64,000 nucleotides of DNA from Cheilinus undulatus (lineage: Eukaryota > Chordata > Actinopteri > Labriformes > Labridae): assembly GCF_018320785.1 (NCBI RefSeq), contig NC_054886.1:3781207-3845206 (forward strand), written 5' to 3'. Positions 34,756 to 48,570 of this stretch are shown here, piece by piece. Below the pieces are notes generated by a model. The model was not told the origin of the DNA. It was given only the letters and a program-made list of their open reading frames with translations, and searched no databases. Made by a program: the position numbers and the translations under genes. Every line of letters starts with the position of its first letter. Position 1 is the first letter of the stretch.

Positions 34756-37700
34756 TCACTATCATCATGTCTGAAGGATGTTTGACATTGAAAGACCTTC
34801 TCAGACTCTCTTTTGCTTTTTCTAGTGTGATGTCTTTCCAAGTGTTCGGAATTTCAGCTGGCTTTGCATTATACGCTTCAGCAAACTCTCTATTGAACCT
34901 GTTCAGTACATATTTCCAGTAGTCTGAAGCCTGAAGGCTGGTATCGGGAGCAATCCGCCAGTCAGGGTAAATCTTGTTGTACTCTTTGTAAGGGTGATAT
35001 TCACCATTTGTGGCATTGCAGCGAAATGAGCAGGGACTGCTCACTGAGGAAGTGCATATGTCAGCGCTGAGTTTATTTGTATGTGTCCATCTGTATCTGC
35101 CCAGACCCTCTGGACGGTGCATTGAAGTTTGGTGCTCTTTGTGTTCAGTTCCTCCTGCCTCACAGGGAGCTTTGCAGAACGGACACTGTTTGCTACATCC
35201 AATGACTCTTTTGAAAAGCTCATTCTCAGGCTTTACATGAAGATTGGAGAGCTTGGTTCTGATTTCAGTGTTTTTAAACTGCTTTCCAAGAGCTTCTTCC
35301 ATGTCCTTCACAGACACAGTGAGCCGCTGAGCAAACTGTTCCTGGTTGACGTTGTTCAGGATCATAAAAGGACCGAGAGCATCCTCAGAAATGACCAGTT
35401 TATCACCAAGTTCCTGACGGATATCCTGAATCACTTCCTGCAGGTTGTCACTTTTCTTTGCTTGAGCTGTGTGTATCGCTTCATTTATGCTCCTGATACT
35501 TGACCTGAGATGCCGCTCCTCAAACTCTGATAAAGACTCATTGGTCATGAGTTTAAACATTTCATCATGGATCCATTTTTTAACAAAGAACTCATATAAG
35601 CAGATGTAGTTGTGGTAGTCTACAAATTTGTCCTTTGAAAGCAGATCCAGTAAGACTGAGTACTGGAAGAACATTCGTGTGCTGAACTGGAACTTTGTCA
35701 TCATTTCTCCAGTGATATCAGGACCCAATGAACGGTTGATAAAGTCTTCAACAGCCGGTCTCAAGCAGTGCTTTGTGAACTCTTCTGCCTTCTTCTGGCT
35801 CTGGTCTAGTTCATAGAACTCATCCTTGAAGTTAGCACGGAACCTCTCTTTGTTTTGACTGAGACATCTGGAGGGATCATTCCTTTGAATGAAATCTTCA
35901 TGCATTTTCTGAAACTCTCTGGCTGCATTTGCACAGATGTGCTGTTTCAGAGAAACCTCAAAGTCGATCTCTATCTTCAATTTCTTGTGGCTTTTCAGTT
36001 CCTTGTCAATCATATGAAGGATCTCCTGGATGAAAGTGTTGTGGTAGTTGTTCTTTCTTTCCACTTTTTCTTTTACAAAGTGTGTGCAATCACTTATGAT
36101 ACCATCAACTACGTTTTGTATCTCCTTTACATGATCTTCAGTGATGAAAAAATTGAACCACTTTTTGCCATGCCCTTCAGCAGAGTATTTGAAAGGCATC
36201 AGTCCACAATCCTGCTGCTTTTTTTTACTCAACAATTCACACGCTCCCCCCTTGTGTTTTAGATTGTCTCTTACACAGAGGGTCACCTCCCCAATGACAT
36301 CCATGGTCTTTTGTTTGTAAAGGTTTTGTTCCTCTAACATTTTATTCCACATCTTGTCAAATTCTTCATCCAACCTTTTGTCTGTCATGTCCACTTTTTT
36401 CTTTCTGCATTCTTTGATCAATGCTCTCACTCTCTCTTCTAATACTTTTGTGTGGTTCGCTTTGATTCTGTCGACATCTGCCATTCCCTTTTTGGTGTCT
36501 GCTGCAGCTGTGAGTTGGTTGTAAACAGATCTTTCTATTTCTCTACAAAGACTCTTTGCACTATTTGCAAAGTCCTCTCTGTACGCTTCAACAAGACTGA
36601 CATGACCCTCAGTTTGCTTGAAGTACTCGTTCAGATTTTCAAGAGGTTTTGTCTCCCATTCAGACACCAGTTTACTTGCTTCATTTTTCAAAACAGTGAG
36701 TAGTTGTCCAACGTCAGAAACCTCAGATTTCACTCTGCCAAAGTTAGAAATCTTAGTGTCTGCTGTTGTTGTCCATGAGTACATGACGGTTTTGAACTCC
36801 CATTCCCATTTATTGAATTCTGTGCAGAGCCTCATGTATGCATCAGCCACCAGGCTGTTTCTGAAGCTGAAGATGAAGTTCTCATGTTTGACAGAGTTCC
36901 ACAGGCTTGTTATCCACTCTGTAAACTCCAGGAGATTGTTGGAAGAAGACTCACAATTTCCCAGGACTTTAAGGATGTTTTTCTTGAGCTCATAAGTGAC
37001 CTCACTGTAGCCTGCATTAACTGGTGCCATTGGTGGGCTCCCATTCCAGAGTCCTGGGACGTAGCAGTTCCCAGTGTCTGGACTGTACTCCATCACATCA
37101 GTGAAGCTCTTGTACTCTTCCTTGTTCTCCATTTTGGCAGCTGCCTGGGTCATCTCATTTAACTGTTCCAGGAGCAGTTCTCTTTCTCGTAAGTTCTTCT
37201 CAGGGGCTGATACATCTGCCACGTTCTGGTGAACAAACTGACATCTGGGTTTTTTGCCCACAGATTTCATTCTTAGAAAGGCGTGCACAACTATCTGCAG
37301 GATGTCCTTCATTTCTGTGGAGTTCTCCATTGCAATGTTGATGATAGTGATGTCACTCAAGCCCACAACAAGTGTTGCCAGCTCATTGTCATGCTCATAG
37401 CTGTTGTCTAGTTTTGAAAGCTCTGGTGACTTTAAGCCCTCAGTGTCAATGATCACCAAGAAGTCACACTTGAGTTCTTGTTTGATGTCTTCATTGACTT
37501 TGATGAGCAACATGAAGGCACCTCTGGTGCATCGACCACTGCTGACTGCAAACTGTACTCCAAACATGGTGTTGAGGAGAGTAGACTTCCCTGTACTCTG
37601 AACTCCAAGAACTGTGACCACCAGTATCTTGCTTTGATCAGACACCAAGTCATTGAGCTGAGTCAGAACATCAGTTACCCATGTGAGAGGAATGTTTGAA

Positions 37701-40700
37701 GCATCACCATCTACAAGCTCAAGAGGAAATCCATCAAGCAACAACCCTGCACACAGTCTGGGCAGATGAGCTAACTGTTGACGTGATGGGTTTGTTTGTG
37801 GGAGAGAAACTGAGGCTTCATAGATCTGACCCATTTCACGGAAGAAGTGTTCAATCCCAAGTGAGCTGTTGGAGAGTTTTTCATCGATTTTTTTTATCTC
37901 ATCTTTGTTTTCAGGACTTTTGTTTTTGTTTTTGTAAGCCTCTCTGAGGCCTGACAGTTTCTCTCGAGACAGATTATCAAGGTTCATCCTCATCCATTTC
38001 AGGAAATAACATCTCTCAATACCTGGTGTTGATATTGCGTTGATGAAACATGTCATTGCATCAGACATATCATAAGAGTTCTGTTTTGCTCGAAGTTTTT
38101 CTTGCTTTTTCTGAAGATCACTTTTGTACTTTTCTATGTTTTCTGACCCAACTTTTCGAAGCCGGAACATTTCCTTCTCATTGCTGGTCAGTTCCTTCCA
38201 TATTTCTCCCTGCAATGGTAGCTGATCTTCCTTGTATTTCAGGATATCTTGAATTTGTGCAGTGATGGCATCTGCATTTTCCTTTGCTGTTTTACACTCT
38301 TGACGGTCTTCATCAACCCAGATTCCCAGTTCATGGGCAATGTCAGCCATCTGTTCAATGTTCATCTTTTTCTCTGAGTTCTCCACCACACTGTTGACTG
38401 TTTTGCGTAGATTTTTGATAAAGTCTGCATCATTCATTTGCTGAGTCTTCAAAAGGATGTTGTTTTTTGTCAGGTTCAGCTTGTTTGCCACCTTCTTCAG
38501 AGCATCCACATTGAATTTCTGGCTCTGATGGTTTCCCACCAGGAAGATCTGTGCCTTGTGGTGTTGGTTTGTGAGCAGGTTGCACTCAGGGTCCAGATTG
38601 TCAAAGAACACAAAAACTGCTGCAGATGTCTGACACAGAAAAGAAAACTGTGTCTCAAATAAAGCAATGTCTCCACGAAGGTTAGCTACAGCTACTGGAT
38701 CACTGAAAACATCCATGTTTTTGTTCCCACAAGGTAGATACCAGGTGATTTCAGTCAGTCCATTAGATATTCTTCTTGGACAGTCACCATTTTCCATGTT
38801 ACAGTGAACAAATGTATCATGGTTTTGCTGAGGATTACTCAGAAGCTCATTGAGGATCTTTGACTTGGACAAGGAGCACTCACCCAGTCTCACAAAGGAA
38901 ACCATTGGAAGTATAGAGACAACAATCCTGTCTTCAATAAAGCCCTTGGATTCTGAAAGTGATGAAGGTCTGTACTTTTTCACTATGTCTCTCATGGCCC
39001 AAAGCATTAGTGTGCACTGCTCTGTGTCACAATTAGGAAGCAGCAGAGGCACAGAAAACTGACACATGGACATTTTGAGGGCCATTTCTTGTTGTACAAA
39101 ACCATCAGAACACAGAAAGAGAGCAGTGATTATGTCAAGAGGGTTCAGCTTGTCACCTGACTGCAGATCACCAAAAAGATCATCAATATCTAAATCTGTT
39201 CCTTCTGATTCAGCATCACAGGCAGATTCACATCTAGATGTAAACTCTACATTCCTAGCTGTGACATTAACCATCATCAGTTTCTTTAGAAAATACCATG
39301 GAAGATCTGAATTACAGCTGGTGGGTTCATCAGTGATGGTCTTCTTATCGATCTGGAGTATTTCACTCAGGGATAGCTTCTCCTTGAAGTGATGCTCCAG
39401 TCCCAGATCCTCCAACAGGCTCTCCAGTTGTGTCTCTGTGGGAAAAAAGTTCAATACAAATCAATCCAAACCATTCTCTCATGTTTTTGTCTATGTGGTA
39501 ATAGTTTGAATTCGTTATCTACTCAAAGAAAACTATCTTAGCTCTTATTTTGCATGTTCACATAAAACTCCCTTCAGTTTCCTTCTATACACATGCATAC
39601 TCACACATATACACGCAGGCTGCACCTGTCACTTAGCAGCCTCTGTTTCTATATACGCTATAAGAAAAAATTAGTCGAGCTTACTTAAAAAAATTATGGA
39701 AACTCATTGCCTCAAAAATAACAAGTAAACTACACTTGACTACACTTTTGTGAGTTAAAAAAACTTGTTTGTTGGTAGTGTGCAGTACTTGTTCTACTTG
39801 AACTATTTAAGTATTCACTACTAGTTTAAAATCAATTATTTTAAGTTCTCACAACTGAGATTCAAATGTTAATTTAAGTTTGCAGGACTTAGCCTAAAAT
39901 CATCTACTTTGAGTGTGCAATATTTAACATTTTTAGTGCATTGCAAACACTGATAAGCTATTAGCACTCAAAATATCTTAGATAACTGATTACATTAAAA
40001 CATCAGCTAGTACAAAAGTTTTATAAGCTACCATTTCATTAAAGGTGGACTAACTTGTGTGACCATCTGCAATAATGACTATTGGTGACCCACTTTTTTA
40101 ATGACAGTGTGCCCTTCAACCCTTCCCTTCACTGATGCAAGTAAGGGTAATGTGGTCTCCTAAGGGTAGAACCTCTTTAACTGAGACAGTAACTTCACTC
40201 GTGGTGCATCTTAGTTATTCATCTTATTTCACCTTTATTTAACCAGGAGAAAACTTCACGGAGATTAAAAATCTCTTTTTCAAAAGTGTCCTGGCAAAGA
40301 CAGCTGCAGCAAACAGAGTGCATAAAGGTTTAGTGCCCAAAGGCATTCTGGGAAAACTGCAGATTTGCCATAACTCAAATAATATGAGTTATAACAAAAA
40401 AATACTGAAATTGTTTGTGTACTGTTCACTTAAAACTGAAATAAGTTCTATCAGCTCATAAAAATAGAGTTTAAATCGCTGTTTTGGATTTTTAAGCTAA
40501 CACAACTTAATTTTACCCCCTTTTTACTTAATTTTTTTAAACTAAGTAAACTTAAGTAAATTGAGCCCTTTTGCTGTTATGGCCAAGAAGTACAATTAAC
40601 TTGTTTATAATAAGTATTTAGAACAGGTTAAGAGGCACTGAGTAATTTCAACTCAATGTTTATGAGTAAAATGAATGTTGCTTTTTAGGCTCATTCTCTC

Positions 40701-40732
40701 TTGGACTCTACTGCTTGGACCTCTGTCCCTCT

Positions 40733-40768
<36 letters not shown>

Positions 40769-43700
40769 GTCTGTCTTGTAATGCTTACTGACCACTGTAC
40801 ATGTGATTTACCTTATGATAATAAACCTTTTTGTCGGCTGGCAGATTTGTCTAATATTTCTTTTGTTCATCAGCAGCAACAGAGAAAAATTTCTAGCACA
40901 ATGGATTGAAGGAACACGTTGAGTAATCTTCCAGCGGGCATAAAAGAAAGGTAAGAATGTTAAATTTTTATGTCAACAGATGTACAGTAGGACAGAGTAA
41001 TTTCAGCATTATTATGACTCAGATTTGTTGTATTTTAATGTCGCTGTGCCCTGTGAAATGCTGTGTGTGTTTCTTTGAGGGTCAGTAAACTTTAACTCAC
41101 CAGTAACAGACAGACCAGTGTCCTGCTCCTGCAGCTGTACAGGACTGACATTGGTGGTTTGTGTCTGTCTATTTTTTACTCTGTTTTGGGATTTTATTCT
41201 GCAGTTTGCTTTTGGTGACTTGTTGTCCTCTACTATGCTTTTTCACTGGTGCATTGATTTGGCAGAGGCGTGGACTTGAGTCATGCGACTTGGACTCGAG
41301 TCAGACTTGAGTCACAATTTTGATGACTTTGGACTCAACTTGACAGTATCATCAAGGACTTGCAACTTGACTTGGACTTTGACATCAATGACTCAGGACT
41401 TGACTCGGACTTTAGTCAGGTGACTTGAAAATACTTGAGATTTTCAGTGAGTGTGATGAGTAAGATGTGCCCCTATTCAAAGTATTCAACTAACGCAATG
41501 ATTCTCAACCCGCGACTCTCGAGCTGCATGTGACTCTTTAGTGACCAGTTGTGGCTCTTTTAAGGCTTACTTTAAAACATCCTCCTGAAATCCTCCATAA
41601 ATCTAAGTCCACACAAAGAAGACAGACTCTAACTTCAAAATTCAAATGAAAACTTCCCACATAGCAAAACTGGTCTGGCCCGGTTCTGGCCCACAAATTG
41701 CACTTACACTTGGCCCACATACCGCAAAGAATGACGGTTCTTTACATTGCATGCAACTGTACAGGCACTCATGAAATGAAAACCTCCACCTTCGGCCTCA
41801 ACATTACAAGATCCAGACAGGCCCACAGACACTTCCATGGTGGGGAGAAGACACATAATGAGGTTAATCATGAATTTTGCCACATGCAGATGTCATGATA
41901 AAGCATTGACTGCCGGTGTCAACAGATGCCATGGTTTTTGGAAAATTTTGAGCAACGGGGTGTTAACCCAGAAATATAATTAACTCAAGCAACCCAGGAA
42001 TTGGAATTACCCTTTCAACCAGAAAATGGGTTCATTTCTGAAAATTAACACAGAAATACAACCCAACCCTTGCAACCCAGGAATTGTGTTGATTTGATAA
42101 CGCAGAATTTTTAGAGCGTGGTGTTAAAGGCGGCTATAAGGTCTAGCAAAACTAGGAGTGATGGGAAGCCCTGGTCAGCAGCCACCAAAAGGTAATTTGT
42201 GACCCTGACCAGGGCGGTTTCCATGCTATGTGCGGCACGAAAACCAGACTGAAATTTACTAACTAATAAAGCTCCATTCTCTAAAGTCCACTTCAGACCA
42301 AAGATTCATGATTTTTTAAGAAAGTCCCTGGTGACCTTTGCTGCAGTCTGATCTGAGCCATTGCAGCTTGAATCAAGCCGTCTGATGCAGGTACCAGCAA
42401 TTCAGCTCGCTGACAGCTGGCTTTTGCTACATTTACTACTTAAAAAACTATCATACAGGGTTGTTGCTATCCATGTTTATCATCACACAACCCCCACCCT
42501 CCTGTGCACAGTCCATCACAAGTTTAGTCTTCCACACCCACAATCCATCCACCACCAATCAACACTCTCCCAGTTTTCCCCGGGCTGTCCAAACAAACTC
42601 TTCCTCCAGGAAGTATTTCAGCATGTCTGCCTGAGGCTGCTCTGGTTGAGCTGAAAGTGAGAAAGACGCCGGCTAACTAGCCATAGTCGCGTTGAGTGAA
42701 GTTTGCGTCTTCATTGTTTGATGCCATGTCACATTTATTATTGTGTGTGTAACCTTCAGTCCTGGGTCCATGTCGGACAAAGAAGGATTACAGTGTGTGT
42801 TGTTTCCTATGTGGAGTCATCTGGTGGAGCACCTCATCCTCTCTGGTCTGGAGTCCTGAGGTTTTGCTGGGGTGGCGACCTCAGCCTGACTGACTGACTA
42901 GCAACCAAGCAGTGGTACCGTGAGTGTCCAAGTGGTTGTTTTGTGTTCTTTCTGGTGGTTTTCCTGGGTTGTGGAGAGTTTTAGGGTCTGGACTGGACTT
43001 CTGTTGTGGATGGTGGAATTCTATTGTGTTGAACTGGACTGAACTGTGTTGTTTTTGATTTGGAAAAACCAGAATGGACTCTTATTTTTGATGACCTGAA
43101 CTGAACTGAGAACAGTGAACTGACATGCACACACGCACCCACACACACATTGTTTGGTTTTGTTTATGTTTTGTGCCTTTTCTTTCTTGCTCTTGCATTG
43201 AATATAATTTAAAAAATCTGCCTGGGTTTGCTTGATAATTTTGTGTTGCTGAATTGTTTTGCTAAAATTGCTTGATTGCATTGCATTGTATTTTCACTAC
43301 TACTGAGTTGATAATTATTGTTTTGTAAGGGTAAAAAAAAAAAAAGTTTTTATTTTTGAATTGTCAGGGTTAGGGTTAGACTGGCACCCTGACTAAACCT
43401 GTTACAACACATATATGGTTCTTGAATGAGTTTGCATTTTACTAAACTGTGTTAATTTTCAATGGGCATAAACGCGGCTGAAACAGGTGTATCCCAAACT
43501 TTTCAACTTAGACATTTTAATATAATGTTATAGTCATTATGACCTTTAGAAAAATGTTTTTTTTGGTTAGGTGGGGTAGAGCACTATAGGCCCCTGTGGC
43601 GCGGCCTAAGCTTTTGTCCTTAATGGCATTTTTCCTCCTTACATTTCTTTTACTTTTATACTTTAAGTAGTTTTGAAACCAGTACTTTTACACTTTTATG

Positions 43701-44699
43701 TGATTAAAAAGCTTGAGTTGATACTTTAACTTCTACAGAAGTCTTTTTAAACCCTTGTATCTATACCTCTACTTAAGTAATGAATGTGAATACTTTTGAC
43801 ACCTCTGATGGCTGTGGATGTCTCTTTTTTGTTCGTGGACACAATTTTGTAAGTGGACTGTTTTTTTCTAAAAGTTTTGGCCACTCCTCTTTGTATTTCA
43901 GGTCTACCCCTTAATAATAACCCATACTATGTAACATCTATTCAAATACTTTGCAATGTGTAAAAAGGTCAAAACTAATCAATAAACACTAGTGTTGAAA
44001 AGAGTGACCCTTAAATATTTCTGATGTCATCAGGCTGATAGACAAAAAAAAAGTAACACTGAAGGTTTAAAGTCACCTCAAACATGTTTGAAGAAGCTGT
44101 GTTAGCATGTAGGATTGAGTTAGAATGTTTTCATGTAATCCTCGATGATCATAACAACTCAGAGTGAATACAGCTGAACTAAAGAAATGACTCTGTTACA
44201 TGATTTATTTACTCACTTGTGAGTGTAACTGTGTTGTCAAGCTCAGGACTGTCTTTCTTGGGTTCTGCAGAATCCTTGATGAAGTTTTGCATCCCTGACA
44301 GTGATGTGGTCATGTCCTTTGTTTCCTGCCCATCTTCTCCATCTGTCCAATGAATCTTGATGTAGCTCTCCACTTTACCATCATGACTCTTTTCATGGGA
44401 ATCCTCCTCAGTGCTGGAAGTAACGACTGGTGACTTGACAGAAGGGCAGGGCTCTGAGGAAAAATGAAGAGGATTATAATTAAGTTTTTTTTTTTTTTTC
44501 ACCAAAATCTTCATACAGACTGGTATTATTTTATTGTCCTTGTGTTTTGAAAACATTCTGTCTGATAACACAGATGAACTTTACCATTTTCATCCCTCTG
44601 GTGACAGTCAGCCTTGCTGTCGGTAAATGCTGGCTGTTGACGCTCTTCTGTCTTCTTACAGAGTGGCTCAAGAACTGATTCACCTCTGCTTTCCTTCAT
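34694..44699 (-). CDS. Interferon-inducible very large GTPase (GVIN/VLIG-like)
   Basis: Three coding exons with GT/AG borders and phase 1 joins: 44699-44585, 44453-44217 and one huge exon 39435-34694, giving 1,697 residues from the ATG at 44699. The G domain has the P-loop GVQSTGKST near residue 728, a Thr-containing RCTRG switch, the DTEG G3 motif near 780 and the VHQNVAD region near 852, as in very-large and GBP-type inducible GTPases. An acidic, Ser-rich exon and a long, charged, probably coiled-coil part (near 500-650) precede it; long helical regions follow. Near residue 1,535 comes CPFCKAPC with HKEH, a cysteine/histidine cluster usual in this family. Mammalian VLIGs are ~2,400 residues, so this copy is shorter, mainly N-terminally. 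These are interferon-induced cytosolic proteins. The ATG inside the intron at 39454 is not the start: CCCACAG precedes 39435. The true N-terminus may lie further upstream. Confidence 0.85.
39436..44216 (-). other. Large GVIN intron filled with repeats
   Basis: Contains AT-rich repeats (39640-40100), a (CT)n tract at 40734-40762, a degenerate array of GACTTGGACTCGAGTC-type words (41270-41450), a CTGGCCC-rich repeat (41670-41720), CAACCCAGGAATT repeats (41985-42085) and a CA-rich stretch near 43125-43150. No independent gene was found; the plus-strand frame at 42361-42654 has no recognisable domain. Confidence 0.6.
41267..41460. repeat. GACTTGGACTCGAGTC-type degenerate array
   Basis: Variants of GACTTGAGTC / GACTCGAGTC / GGACTTG recur about ten times in 190 bp, on both strands because several are palindromic. 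Such clusters are subterminal repeats of fish hAT-like elements. Lies in the GVIN intron. Confidence 0.6.
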
Positions 44700-44806
44700 G
44701 AAATGACAAAAACATTAAATGTAATGGTCTCCTCATGATCAGGTCCTCATTGGAGCTAGAGGAGATTTATTTCTATCTAGCATTTTTGTACAACCATGTT
44801 ATTTAC

Positions 44807-44865
44807 CTCAATTTTTTTTGCCCTCTTCTTTACTCTACAGCAAGGATTACATGAAGAGCATTTCC
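44807..44865 (-). other. Candidate upstream GVIN exon with cysteine cluster
   Basis: A 59 bp open segment between TTGCTTTCAG and GAG|GTAAAT encodes KCSSCNPCCRVKKRAKKIE. Joined in phase 0 to 44693 (after ATGAAG), it would continue in frame into [12 protein letters not shown] of the next exon, replacing the start Met. The Cys-rich then basic composition is unlike random sequence, but the receiving acceptor is weak. It may be an alternative or older N-terminal exon. Confidence 0.35.
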
Positions 44866-45769
44866 CTGAAAGCAATGAGACAAGGTTTTAATCCTGTTAC
44901 ATTGAACATGTTTCAAACAGCTGATGGTAGCAGGCATGCAGTCTGTGAGTCTATGAGTGTGGATTTAGGGACTTTGCTTTGACCACCTTCTAGAACAAAA
45001 AAGGATATGCATAAACTGAATATGTGAATACATCCAAAGAATCCAAAGATAAATTAAAAAAAAAATAATTTTCAGACTTATTCAACATTTGTTTGCATTT
45101 GACCAGATTTAATTTTGAAAATCCATCCAACACAAGAGGAATGAACATTTAAATGACACCTTAGGCCCTGTTTACACGTTATCAGTAGGAAATACAAGAT
45201 GCACACTGTACTGTAATTTGCGAGATCAGTAAGTATGACATCATTAGTAACCGGCGTCATTGTGATGCAGTGCAAGCAAGCAAAAATTGATAAAGGACAG
45301 AGACATTTGAATAGCAGGTTCAGCTTCAGATCAAGCCAGATAAGACTGAAGTAACTTGATCTTACTGTGAATGTAGGCTGAGTCACCAGGAGTTCATAGA
45401 ACCTTAAATACCCCAGAGACACCGCCAATGCAGAGAGCCGACAAATAAAGCTCACTGATTGCATTGCTGGCATTTTCCACCTGCTGAAATCTCTCTGAGC
45501 TCTTCCTCCATTTCCCTCTCTGCCCTCTGCCTTCATTAAGATGACCCCCCCCCTCCCCCATTCACCATTACATTATCACGGTTAAGGTGAACTGCACTAA
45601 AGGCATTACCAGCACCAGCCACTTGTATCGATTTATTTACTCTATTTTATTCTATTCTACTCAGGTCTGCTCACACTTGATAGATTCTATTTTTATTGAT
45701 ATTGCAGCGTGAATGTGTATGACCTGCACATGTGGTAGAACTGACAACAGAGCTGACTTGTGGACCCAC
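44866..45769. other. Upstream flank of the GVIN gene, no further exon identified
   Basis: The string TTAGGCCCTGTTTACACG near 45163-45180 resembles a terminus of a fish DNA transposon. The 152-residue minus-strand frame 45078-45536 shows no recognisable family. No clear interferon-response element was found by eye. Confidence 0.35.
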
Positions 45770-45779
45770 CTGACCACAG

Positions 45780-46260
45780 CTACTACAACTTATCAGCCTT
45801 ACACTATTATCATTATTATATTATTGTTATAATTATTATTTAAATCATCATTATTATTATGATTACTACTATTATTGTTATTACTGTTCTGTTATTGTTC
45901 TTCTGTCATAATCAACATTATGACTACTTCTACTATAGTTTTTTGAATTATTATTAATATTATATTATTATTATTAGTAGTAATAGTATCATCATTATTA
46001 TTAATATGACTATTACTATTATTGTTATTATTGTTGTTTTGTATTTTGTATTGATGTTTTTATATTTTTATTATTATTATTATTTATTATATTATTATTA
46101 ATATTATTATTAGCAGTATATTTTTACTATTATTATTATTATTATTATTATTATTTTCATCATTATTATTGTAACATTTACTTCTACAGTTGTTTTGATG
46201 AGTAGTGGTAGTATCCTGTTATGATTATTATGAATTTATTCATCATCATCATCTTTTTAA
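45780..46260. repeat. Degenerate (ATT)n tract
   Basis: Nearly 480 bp of ATT/TTA units broken by single-base changes and occasional ACT/AGT units, with pure runs around 46070-46154. Confidence 0.95.
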
Positions 46261-47750
46261 GCAGACATAGAAGTCCAAAGAAACAAATACATAAGACAAG
46301 ATTTAAAAAACAAAAACAAACAAACAACAAAAAACTACACAAATAAAATCAACGGACAAACAAAATACTTCACGGTACCATGGCTTTGATCAGTCAGTAG
46401 CATAATAATGGAGTTCTAACAGTCTTTCAATCTGCATAGAATTTGCACATCAGATTTCTTTTAAAAACCTGAAAAGTGTGCTACTTGACCTGACATCTCA
46501 CCGCACTTTCCCCAACATGATTGTTTCTATCCCATAATATTACAATTGGTTTCCTTTATTTAAGAAATAAAAACATGTTTTTAGTTTTATAAGTCTTTTA
46601 TAGTTTTACAAATTTAGACTTTAGAAAAATATTTATTAGTTTGGTCACATTTCAGTCTTTATTTACTATTATAGATTTAGGCTCTTTATTGTCGATTTTC
46701 TACTGAAGAACTCAGTTTTTTTGTTTTTTTGTTTGTTTGTTTGTTTGTTTTCTTGCTCTTTTCGTTGTTTATATTATCCCCTGAACTTTTCTTTGTGCTC
46801 TTATTTCCATTTTGATGGACATGGACCCTTTAAGCATACTGACATATTGGAGAGTCATACTGCTGGGAGATGAAGAGAGAGAGGAGGGAGTTATAAAGTT
46901 GTTCTAATCCTACTCTTGGTACCCCTCCCTCTCAAGTACAGCCTTTTTTTTTTTTTTTTCTTTTTTTTTTTGTGGCACTTGGTGATGACGTCACAGTAGC
47001 ACCCGGACCGCCGGGTCATGAAGTAACTCGCTAATCTTTGTGACCCAGTATCTTTCCTGATTTAAATGTAAACACTGCAGTAACAAACAGACCCTGATAC
47101 CCTCTTTAGCACACCTAAGCCTGGTAAGCAACTCACCACATTCAACAGGCAAGCGAGATCGGAAAAATAAAGCGTATGTCAACATCCCTACAGATTTCAA
47201 CTGGCAAATTTGAGATTTGAGATTTTTTTATTTCTATTTTTTAAAAATGGGACAATATGTACTAATGAACATTTGCATGTAAATACATGGAATTATAGCT
47301 AATTTCTATCCCCAGTCCCATTAGCAGGTTGGTGTCAATACATAAAACAAAAACAAACATCAGAAATAGGAATAAAACACACAGAGCGTATTAAAAAACA
47401 AGCAACATACATAAACCGTAGACAATCCAAATGACATACAGTCCAAAGATAAAAACAGGCTGGGAGTTGGGGGACCAATAATTGAATACAATGAATTGTA
47501 AAGTGCTGGAGTGATAATTAAAGTGCCATAGTGCTAAAGTGCAGAGTGCTAGCTGCCTGGGAGCTCAGGTCCACGTTATATTGCACATTGCTGAAATTGT
47601 TGCACAGAAGTACAAGGTGTATGTTACATAGCACATACTCTACTGTCCAAAATTATAAAGTGCCAAGTTGAATATAGTATTGCACGATGCCCATAGCACA
47701 CGGTTGCACATGCAGATGTGCAAACCATATGTAACAACACTTTCTCTGTC
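46261..47750. other. Intergenic repeats, no gene recognised
   Basis: Includes (TTTG)n near 46728-46750, poly-T runs at 46942-46971, and a fragment with alternating AAAGTGC / TTGCAC words (47500-47700) that resembles a short non-autonomous element. No supported coding sequence. Confidence 0.4.
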
Positions 47751-47754
47751 TGTT

Positions 47755-47990
47755 AACTCCAAACTCCAACTAAAACAGAACAAAGTCCTCCACAAAGCAC
47801 ACATCACCACCTCTTCTGAATGGGCTTCAGCAAAACCAACACATGTTCCCACTGTCCAGCCACAACTGCTGACTACTTTCATGTACTTTGGATCTGTCCA
47901 TACATGTACATACATTCAAAATTTTTGGTCAGAGGTCATGGCCTCAGCATCCTGTACAATGGAAATATGACCAAACAAAAGCATGAAAGT
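47755..47990 (+). mobile_element. L1/Tx1-like LINE ORF2 C-terminal fragment
   Basis: Plus-strand frames give KAHITTSSEW and then, one frame over, GFSKTNTCSHCPATTADYF with HVLWICPYMYIHSKF. The C-x2-C...H-x4-C spacing, preceded by an H-K-A-H-I-T-like string, is the zinc-knuckle-like end of L1/Tx1 reverse transcriptase ORFs. One frameshift lies near 47815. A small 5'-truncated remnant. Confidence 0.5.
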
Positions 47991-48402
47991 AACTCACCTC
48001 TTCTGAAGGGGTTCTTGATTTTAAACGGCATTCTTAAATCCAGGAGTTTGTCTTTAACCCAGCATCCCCCTCTCTACCTCACTGGGAAGGAAAACAAGTA
48101 TGTCTTCTTCTCATCTCAAGCATCACAGTAGTGACTGCCAACACCCTGCATGCTCATTCTTTTTATGTGCTCAGTAAAAACTTTCACTTTCACTTTTAGG
48201 AGTCTTCATGTATAATAAACCTCTGACTTAATCACATGGTTTACTGGAATCCAGATTCTGGTTTACAGTAAATTAGGTGTATAAAATCATACAAATGTCT
48301 CTCTTCATACTCTGCAGGAGTAAGCTGATATCAGGGCAACAAGAGTCACGTATGATTAGATAAAGCACAAATACCAAGGTTAATGTCAGAAATCTGTTTT
48401 TA

Positions 48403-48570
48403 AGGGTAATCCTACTGAAATTCAATTATGTGTATTTATGTGTTTTTCTGTGATGATGGGCTGTCTGAATGTTTTGCTGCAAAGGATTAATAAAGTATCT
48501 GTCTGTCTGTATGTCCATCCATCCATCCATCCATCCATCCATCTATCTGTCTATCTATCTATCTATCTAG
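48403..48570 (+). repeat. LINE-type 3' tail plus (TCTG/ATCC/ATCT)n microsatellite
   Basis: The first ~110 bp match 17796-17900 (GAATGTTTTGCTGCAAAGG, AATAAAGTATCT). The tail then runs through TCTG, ATCC and ATCT tetramers, as expected for a retroposon 3' tail that has expanded. Confidence 0.7.

Noticed and set aside
35129-36262. Long plus-strand frames opposite the GVIN exon
   Set aside because: Shadows of the 4.7 kb exon; no splice sites or family similarity.
39436-39454. Start codon of the long GVIN frame at 39454 (MNFFPT)
   Set aside because: The bases just before 39435 are a strong acceptor (TTTTTTCCCACAG) and the upstream exon joins in phase; the MNFFPT codons are intronic.
42361-42654. 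97-residue plus-strand frame in the GVIN intron
   Set aside because: Low-information, His/Leu-rich translation with no recognisable motif, surrounded by repeats.
45078-45536. 152-residue minus-strand frame near the GVIN 5' end
   Set aside because: No recognisable domain, no splice or promoter context, and a transposon-like end string lies inside it.
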